A DNA stretch of 64,000 bases, from the NCBI GenBank assembly GCA_964017235.1, contig OZ024936.1, positions 89,874,537-89,938,536 on the forward strand, given 5' to 3'. Shown here piece by piece: positions 56,965 to 64,000 of the stretch (its first letter is position 1; every line of letters begins with the position of its first letter). The DNA comes from Sabellastarte sp. h YS-2021. Lineage: Eukaryota > Annelida > Polychaeta > Sabellida > Sabellidae. The notes under the pieces were generated by a model. The model saw only the letters and a program-made list of their open reading frames with translations, was not told the origin of the DNA and did not search any database. The translations under genes and the position numbers were made by a program.

Positions 56965-58272
56965 CTACTTCTGCTTATCCTGCTGCTTGTGAGCACCCTT
57001 ATAATGACACTTTGTCTCTGGATGGCTGTGTGTCCTACCTTGTTTCCAACAATGAGAACAGTTATGCTTATAAATTCCGTGATATCCTTCATGACTACAT
57101 GCACCTTCATTATAAAACTTACATGTCCTTCCCTTATTCTGTTGAGATAATGTTCGTGAATTCGCGAGAGCCACCTGGGATGCGCTAAGCCTGTTCAAGG
57201 CCCATTGAGTGGAGTCCGACCATGCCAACCTGCCTTCCTCCACCTCATGCATAGAAGAAGCATAAGCCTCCCTAACCGCAGACCACGGGAGAGATGAGGC
57301 ATCTCTCATCGCAAATATAATCTGATTCAAAACTGACCTTAAGACATCATTGTCCTGGATCTGAATGGCGTTTGTTAATTGACCAGCCACCCATTGAGGG
57401 AGAGTCAGATCATCATAACTAATCCTCTTCTTGGTGCCACCCCCCGTAAATCCCTCATTTGGCCATCTTAAGTGTGGTTGGAGAGTACTAGTGTCAGAAT
57501 TGTTATATCGACCTGATCTCTTTGATACTGCCTTACCTTGCAACAACTCCTGTGTATTTCCTTGCTCATAGTGAGATAGCAGCTGTGAAACGGCATCATT
57601 GACACTTGGCATCCTTCTCAGACTGTCCAAGGTTGGCATATTCAACTGGGTAGCCGTCAACTCATTGGCAGATCTAAAAGCAGTATCATTAAATTGCAAG
57701 TTAGTGACTGTAACTGGATCAGAATTCACAGGGCGAGTACGGATAGACCTACCCAACTGGTCATTGAGTGTCGAGTTGGAAGTAGTGTGACCGTCATCTT
57801 TCTGATGCGTGGCAGGCCTGCTGCCTGTTTGCACTGGCTGTGATGCAAAGAGGTCTTTGGAACGCAGTGGATCCAGGGAACCTGTCATGAATGACCTCCC
57901 ATGAATCATAGGATGGTCATCAATAGTAACCGCCCGGCCATGATGAGAGGGTGAGTGAGAAGGCGTTGAATTGGGTATGTTACGTTTTTCAAGGTCATCT
58001 ATACGATGCACTATCTGCTTGTTTGAATCATCAAGTTTATGAAGGAAAGCCAGCAATGTATTGCTACTGATATCTGATGTAGTTGCCTGAGCAGAGGTTG
58101 ACGGTATGTCGAGGGTGTCAGAAGATAGATGAGTGTCAGAAAACAGATACGAACCATCATTAGATTGCTTTGACCTGGCTGTTTCTCTAGCAGCTTTCCT
58201 CCATGATCTGGAAGTAGCAGCAGCCAAAGTCTTCTTCTTTGTGGTAGTAGCTGGAGTTTTCTTGTTCTTCAT
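56965..58272 (-). CDS. Gag-like ORF1 of the DIRS-type element
   Basis: A 435-residue open frame starting at 58272 with a Lys/Thr/Ala-rich basic N-terminus (MKNKKTPATTTKKK). A Ser/Thr-rich middle has a short coiled segment (LLAFLHKLDDSNKQIVHRI). A helical domain includes 'DDLTLPQWVAGQLTNAIQ' and a conserved 'WNxS'-like stretch, and a C-terminal Cys/His cluster (CKFYNEGACSHEGYH, then HNCSHCWKQGRTH, HPETKCHY) forms a double zinc-knuckle-like region known from DIRS ORF1 proteins. It would bind element RNA. The frame is open over its whole length. Confidence 0.75.
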   Translation of the reverse strand: MKNKKTPATTTKKKTLAAATSRSWRKAARETARSKQSNDGSYLFSDTHLSSDTLDIPSTSAQATTSDISSNTLLAFLHKLDDSNKQIVHRIDDLEKRNIPNSTPSHSPSHHGRAVTIDDHPMIHGRSFMTGSLDPLRSKDLFASQPVQTGSRPATHQKDDGHTTSNSTLNDQLGRSIRTRPVNSDPVTVTNLQFNDTAFRSANELTATQLNMPTLDSLRRMPSVNDAVSQLLSHYEQGNTQELLQGKAVSKRSGRYNNSDTSTLQPHLRWPNEGFTGGGTKKRISYDDLTLPQWVAGQLTNAIQIQDNDVLRSVLNQIIFAMRDASSLPWSAVREAYASSMHEVEEGRLAWSDSTQWALNRLSASQVALANSRTLSQQNKGRTCKFYNEGACSHEGYHGIYKHNCSHCWKQGRTHSHPETKCHYKGAHKQQDKQK

Positions 58273-58330
58273 AATGCACTCTGATTCACTTATTCGTTAA
58301 AACTACTACACTAAAACACTAAAATGATAA

Positions 58331-59028
58331 TTAAAACCACGTAAAACTGTTGTAAATTCATATACAACACTTTCTTGTTATTTTATTTTTAGATGTTGAT
58401 TCAATGTGAGCCCAAGTTCAAATGGTCAAGCATTAGGGGTGAATATCAATCAAGCAGCAAGGACCCACGGCTGATTGGCTAACCTCAATGTCATTGGAAA
58501 TTTCTAATACTGAGGTTCAATGAACCGAGTTCATTGTTAAGGTTCACCAAAATAAGGTTGCAACTGCCACAGCAGGCCCCTATCAGGCCGTGCTTAATGA
58601 AGCCAAGATAAAGCTAAAAAAGCTCATTTCTACAATTGCAGGGGCATGTTGCTCCGAAGCAGCAGAAAGGCTAGCTAAATTTTGTACCCATAAGTTTTAA
58701 CAGTAATGCAAATAAGCATACAATAATATGTTGTGGTTTGAAAGTACTACCAAAGATGGGGAAGACTATTTATTAATGGAAAATTAAGGATGGGTATTGT
58801 CCAAATGTTGAGTGCCACAATGACAGAGGCGGAATACTAGATAACTCTTTCACAATTTATTCTAGTTCAATAAACACAAGTGCCAATTATGATTTAACAC
58901 ATTCTCACGAGTGAGAGAGCAACCTAAGCTCTCCCCCTCTGCATACTATTTCATGTTCTCTCACTTGTTATTGTCCTGATCTCTCCCTCCTCAGGTCAAG
59001 GCTGAAGTTCTTATACTAGTCATTGTAC
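58331..59028. other. 5' flank of the DIRS-type element
   Basis: It may contain the element's terminal repeat, but no matching sequence was found at the other end (near 53000). A pyrimidine-rich stretch (cctaagctctccccctctgc, about 58923-58942) has no clear role. Confidence 0.35.
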
Positions 59029-59036
59029 ACTAACAC

Positions 59037-59688
59037 TAGTGCTGTCACTAGCTGGTGCAAATTAACATCGAATATCGCCCACGTTGGCTGACCGAGTACC
59101 GACATATGTTGACTTCATAAACTCACCTCAAACGAAACTATTTAATTAAAATGTAAAATAGCATATTGTTTCTCACCAGAATACATCATTTTAGGGTCAT
59201 ATTTGTCCTTTTATTTTGGTTGTTTATGCATTGTCAAACGTAAGAACACTTTGAAAACCGTCAGTATATTAAAACAGTTATCTAATTCCGACTTTATAAA
59301 GTGCTGCATAATGGCATTAAAGTATCATGTATGCCTCAAATAAATAGAACTACAGTGTTTTTAAAGATTATTTGAAAGCTTTACGTCAATTAAATTGACT
59401 TACCAAGTGTGAAAAAAAATAAAGATGCAATTCCGAAACTACATTCGAGCAATGGTTTAATGCTTTCCTGATAGGTCATGTGACTAGATTTGTACGGCCT
59501 GTGTTGTCAAAAGGCCGAAAATATATTTTAAAATGCTGAATAATCCTTCACTTTTAAAAGATATTCTATCTTTATTATATAAATGTGGATATCTTTGCAA
59601 TCGGATTTGAGAAAACGCATCCGAATATCGCTCATAATAGACCTAGCAAACGATAGTATCAGAAGTAGCGAGTGTCGTGACAGCACTA
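59037..59688. mobile_element. 652-bp non-autonomous hAT element with perfect 8-bp target duplication
   Basis: The ends TAGTGCTGTCAC and GTGACAGCACTA are perfect 12-bp inverted repeats of the hAT type. ACTAACAC flanks both sides (59029-59036 and 59689-59696), an exact 8-bp target duplication. The motif gaatatcgc occurs near both ends in the same orientation (about 59072 and 59625). The interior is AT-rich with no transposase. Exact ends and duplication suggest a fairly recent insertion. Confidence 0.88.
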
Positions 59689-59696
59689 ACTAACAC

Positions 59697-62017
59697 ATAT
59701 TACTTGTCACCAATTCCTGGGTTTATTTCTGAGAGGTCTATCTCACAGAAGCGGGGATTGGCTAAGACTATTATTAGAGGCGTGTGCTATGTGACTATTG
59801 ATTGCTACTGTTAAGTCCAAAGAGAGTTAATTTACTGAGGCACTTTGCCTGTGTTTTATGGAATTTAAAGATTATTAATAATTCAATATTTTCATTTAAG
59901 TTCTTCACCATTACAGGTATCATCAGCATAAAATAAAATCTAAAGTCTTTGTTTTTCCAATCACCAAGCTGAGGGGAGTAGGTAGGTAGGTAGGTAGGTA
60001 GGCAGGCTTAAGTTTTAACAGGAAATGCATTTCTATAATGTTAATTTCAGAATTGTCCTGTTCATTACCACTTTGGCTATGTTAAAATCAAGTCAAGTAT
60101 AAAATGGATATATGTAAAAAGGACACAGGCAGACCCTGGCAACCTCCTATCTACTTGACCCTTGAAACTGAAATTTGACCTGAGTAAGGCATATGACCTT
60201 GATTACTTCATCAAACACATAGAATCAACTAGTGTGTTACGTTAGCATCATGTGATATTTTATTAGTATTTTAACCTTCTTTTGGGTCTAACCTCTTTTG
60301 AGGTATGGTGGTTTTAAAACCCTTTAAATTTTTAACACATTTTAAACCCTCTGAGATATTGTACATAGCATGTATACTAACATGTAAAATAAAATTCCTC
60401 AAATGGTGTTTCACTGTCTTCATGAAGCTTTGGTCTTGGGTTCTTCTTCTGACAACTGACAGGGGTGTATTACATCCTGAACCTTTATTTTCTTGTGAAT
60501 CAATTGCCTTGACATATGGTCTTGCTTCCCTAACCTATGGTTTGTTAGGTTCAGCTCCAGTGGAACACTCGCGAAATCAAAATAATTAGCTACAGCAGGC
60601 TAGTCACTTTTTTTGACACCATTTGAATACATTTCTAGTTAAAATTAAGTCTACATTGATACATCATTCGAGGTTAATCGATGCTTAATACTTTGATTTA
60701 GGAGTGTGCTCGAGTATTTTACACAAAGATTCCACGGGATAAGACACTGATGAACATTTGAGCTATTAACATCTTGACTGTATAAAATATTGCATGTGTT
60801 ATTAACATTTAAATTCATCAAAATCAGACCCAAAACCCATCAGTGTTTTTGCCATTATAATATGGTACTATGTCCTAAGTTTATAAAACTTCATTTAAAA
60901 TGACTGTAAAATTAATATGTACTGATTCATGTAGAAATACTACTTCAAACAGGTAGCATGTAATTTATTTCAAATATACTTGATATAAAAGTTCAACCTT
61001 ATAATAAATAAAAAAATTATATTTGTAATGTAGCAACAAGATAACGAGTTTAGCAGTTCATTTGAGTTTAAAATGAACAACATCACTCAAACTAATGATT
61101 AAAACTACTCACATAGAATGAAGACTGTTTTTTTACATATATATGATTGATGCTTGATGCAAATAAAAGTTTCATAAAAACATAACACCATAAACATATT
61201 TTTGTTCACTGTTAAAAACAAGAAAGAACCATTACTCACTTAGCCACATGGCATCAGAACTCCATGTTCTATGAATCCGTATAAACTAACCTTAACCTTC
61301 TGTTAGAAGCCATTGGTTTGATCCCAGATAAATGTATCTTCCTTTTAATAAAGTCTCGGCAAAGTACCCACAATGTCACTCTGCTCACCTTTACCTTAGA
61401 AAGATGGAGAAACGTACATTGCTTCTAAAGCTGATCTTGAGGGTCTGATGATAATACAATGACATAACTTATTAGCTTTAAATTACTTTGAACCATAACT
61501 GATCACACAAACACTCTGCTGGCTTCACTACAGAGAATTATATAACTCCATGCATTGGGATAAACATTCCTAATAAATGGAGGGCAGGGAGACCTGAGGG
61601 GGGGCTTCTGGCCTCAACCTCTGATTGAAATCTGAAAATACACTGACAACATACATTAGTAAGGTTCGAGGGTGGGTCTGTGGGTTAAGAATTTCTTATA
61701 AAATGGCGACTGCCCTCCTCGACTTTTAAGTTAAAAGTGAAGCCACTAAGCATTTGGCGAGAGATTCTGATGACCTGGGTCAAAGGTCAACCAATCCCCT
61801 CTACTGGTCATTAACAAGAAAATTCTCTGTAAAGCAACTGGGGCAATGAGACGTGTATAACTTAAGGTCATACACCCCCACATTGCCTCCAGTTGGATCT
61901 AAGCCAGTGAAACGCCCCATATGGGGATATATATTTTTTATTATACATAACAACTAAGATACTAAATTTTATATACATTTTCACATTATTTTTACATTTG
62001 GTTATATAGTTAACTCT
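59697..62017. other. AT-rich stretch between repeats
   Basis: A (taggtagg)n run lies at about 59980-60004. A plus-strand frame at 60305-60589 lacks splice sites. Segment 61560-61930 is GC-richer, contains 'cataaacgccccatatgggg'-like words near its right end, and may belong to the terminal region of the second DIRS-type copy. Confidence 0.35.
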
Positions 62018-62300
62018 GATCCATTAACTTGACTTTACATTATATGTTAATGGATATTCATGGGATATACATATTCATACATTAGTTATGATCCATTAAC
62101 TTGACTTTACATTATATGTTAATGGATGTTCATGGGATATACATATTCATAAATCAGTTAAGATCCATTAACTTGACTTTACATTATATGTTAATGGATG
62201 ATGATGGGGTATACACATTCATAACTTAATTATGATCCATCAACTTGACTTTACATTATATGTTGATGGATATTCATAAGATATGCATATTCATAAAACT
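62018..62300. repeat. 72-bp tandem array, four units, each with a hairpin
   Basis: Units start at 62018, 62090, 62162 and 62234 (exactly 72 bp apart). Each contains tccattaac ... gttaatgga with a 17-nt spacer, forming a 9-bp stem. In the fourth unit both arms changed together (tccatcaac / gttgatgga), so the stem is kept. It lies just beyond the 3' side of the second DIRS-type copy. Confidence 0.85.
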
Positions 62301-62689
62301 CACAGAGCATAGCTATGCAGAGCTTAAGGCGACCTTAAAGTATGATTGATTAATATGCAAAGCAAAGTTTTTTAAGGGTGGCCTTAACCCCAGGCCTACA
62401 CAGAGGTAAGGTGACCCTAAGTTTTGGTATGAAATTGCAATTTGAAAACATTTCAGGGAGTTTAAGGTTGCCTTAAACTGGATTTTACTGGGAATATTTG
62501 AAATTATTTATATTTTATAGTTCATCTGTAGATTTGTCATATGAGAGATGAATTTAGAGAATTGCTGAGATTTACTTAAGAATTAGAATTATGGAAAAAG
62601 TGGAGAAAGATAGGACTGTGACTTGAGAGCCCCAAACCCCAAGCTTAGGGAGTAGGAGAAATGTAGAGGTGGTTTTTGAAATTTTTTGC

Positions 62690-64000
62690 TACCTGGTCTG
62701 ATGCTTTATGGTCAAGGGTGATATATTTCCAAACACATTCCGACGTCCAGGTGCCATGGCTTTGGATATCTTGTAAACTGACATTCGAGTTAAAGGCAAA
62801 AGAGGCACCTCAACGCCGGAAGGCGTGAAATGTTAAGGTGCTGTTGTGCAACTGAAGCCTGTTCAATATGGTTTTGAAATGGCGCCTGACCTGGTTATCT
62901 GTGAGGGGAAGCCATTTGGTGGACTTCTTGTATTGAAACAGGGGGGAATTATTTGAGCCAGGGGTGATTTGGAGGAGATTTTTTATGGCAGTTACTGGAC
63001 ATATGGGGTTCGAACCCAAGGATGGGATTTTTAGAATTTTGATGTGTTTTCTGTCCTGCATGGTTTTAGACCATTTTACGAGAATATGAAGACCAGGAGG
63101 TGCAAAAATGATGTCCCCTCTGGCTAGGTGATAAAGGGGGGAAAACAGCTTGGTAGAATGGGGAACCAGGTTGGAAAGTCTTAAAAATGAGAAAAATGCT
63201 AGGGTATAAATTGTCTTGAACACCTGGCCCATATAGGTGGAGTCACACATTCTAATAATTAGTTGGAGAGTGTCAATGTCAATGATGGATTTCAGGGAGG
63301 GGGTAAAGGGGCGATGGAGGGTGACAGCTTTTTGGAAGTATTTAATCCGGTGATCTTGGAATAATTTGGTGGGGAGGCCATACAAGGCCAAATTGGCCTT
63401 GATGGCAGACAGATGATTGGCTAAAGTGGGGGGTGATGAACCATTGGTGGTTAGAAATTGGAGATAAACAATGAGGATCATGGGGGAGAGGTTGACAAGG
63501 GAAATTTGCATGAAAACAGTAAAGGCCAAGAGCAGAGCCTAAACATACTTTGGTAACTTCTCTGGGTGCCAGGTCTGAAGGCCAAATGCGTCTTCTTGGC
63601 AGCCAATTTTGCCAGTGGAGCCAATCTTGGTGTTAAGCCTATCAAATAGACCAATCAATGTTTAAGTGATGTTTTTGGACTGCGACCCTCTGGTGGTGGG
63701 GCAGCAGGGCTAAAAGCTTAGCTTGGGAATTGTCAACCAAATTCCACCGAGAAAGTAGATCAGCAATTTGATTGTCTTTACCTAGTATATGAATAACCTG
63801 GAGGTTGATATCCCAGGTAGCCAGCTGTAGCTGGATGTATCTAGCAATTGCAGCTAGAGTCAGATCCCTGGTTCGACCCGAACCCAGAACATGAACCACT
63901 GCCTCGTTATCACAAGCAATACGAATCCTGCTTTTGGCCCAACAATTGTTCCAAAGTCTGAGAGCCACAAGTATGTTTAGCATTTCGAGATGGGCAATGT
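62690..64000 (-). mobile_element. Second DIRS-type retroelement, partial at window end, fossil copy
   Basis: Minus strand, running off the right edge. Visible parts: an RNase H end (63642-63983) with 'IACDNEAVVHVLGSG' and 'QVIHILGKDNQIADLLSRW', and a tyrosine recombinase (62810-63529) with 'FLRLSNLVPHS', 'IIFAPPGLHILVKWSKTMQD' and a TFHAFRR box. The same fold and order as the copy at 53030-58330, but clearly diverged in sequence, hence another family. RT and ORF1 must lie beyond 64000. At least one or two breaks are present in the visible part. Confidence 0.75.

Larger units (their letters stand above)
53030..58330 (-). mobile_element. DIRS/Ngaro-type retroelement, near full length, fossil copy
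   Basis: Parts in order along the minus strand: a gag-like ORF1 (56965-58272), a long linker region (about 55530-56960), the reverse transcriptase (about 54750-55530), RNase H (about 54128-54750) and a tyrosine recombinase (53142-54104). This order, with a tyrosine recombinase instead of a DDE integrase, defines the DIRS order; no methyltransferase-like part was seen between RNase H and recombinase, as in Ngaro-type members. The split or inverted termini could not be identified. The copy is broken, with roughly three to six breaks, mostly in the middle third. The two outer frames are open, so it is probably fairly young. Confidence 0.8.

Overview
The window looks like a stretch of an animal nuclear genome, most likely a marine lophotrochozoan (bivalve or other mollusc, or brachiopod). 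It is AT-rich and gene-poor, its genes are split by kilobase introns, and interspersed repeats are dense: tRNA-derived SINEs ending in a Meta-domain-like tail, 5S-rRNA-derived SINEs, L2/CR1-type LINE tails, Harbinger- and hAT-type DNA elements, and DIRS-type retroelements. The species call is inference from repeat style; no ribosomal or mitochondrial marker is present.

Two host genes can be assembled from splice sites, open frame and intron phase. Gene A runs on the minus strand from a signal-peptide exon (20504-20594) through 17900-18055 and 15690-15868 to 1210-1374, and leaves the window on the left. Its exons join in phase and read like a type-1 periplasmic-binding-protein (ANF-receptor) ligand-binding domain, so it is probably a cell-surface receptor. 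Gene B runs on the plus strand through exons at 30687-30797, 34043-34195, 34671-34762 and 35633-35830. It encodes the end of a CUB domain, one membrane span and a short basic cytoplasmic tail; its 5' exons are not found. The two genes point away from each other. Weaker plus-strand exon candidates lie at 11667-11780, 44489-44675 and 45037-45175.

The rest is mostly mobile DNA. From 2.5 to 32 kb there are several non-autonomous DNA elements with visible inverted ends, some with clean target duplications: 4261-4467 (6 bp), 11975-12710 (TTA), and 13553-13821 (CAG, inside a LINE whose reading frame is continuous across the empty site). A 0.9-kb element at 30861-31777 contains an internal 401-bp tandem duplication. 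From 39 to 44 kb there is an L2/CR1-type LINE end, a TA-flanked foldback element and a local duplication with minisatellites. From 47 to 50.6 kb lies a decayed two-gene PIF/Harbinger transposon: a transposase with its DDE residues still visible, and convergent to it a DNA-binding partner gene split by a SINE.

The right end carries two DIRS/Ngaro-type (tyrosine recombinase) retroelement copies on the minus strand. One spans about 53.0-58.3 kb and looks nearly full length but broken. The other, of a different family, runs off the window end from about 62.7 kb. Between them lie a non-autonomous hAT element with a perfect 8-bp target duplication (59037-59688) and a 72-bp tandem array whose fourth copy carries a paired change that keeps its hairpin.

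No CRISPR array, rRNA gene, intact tRNA gene or bacterial-type operon is present.
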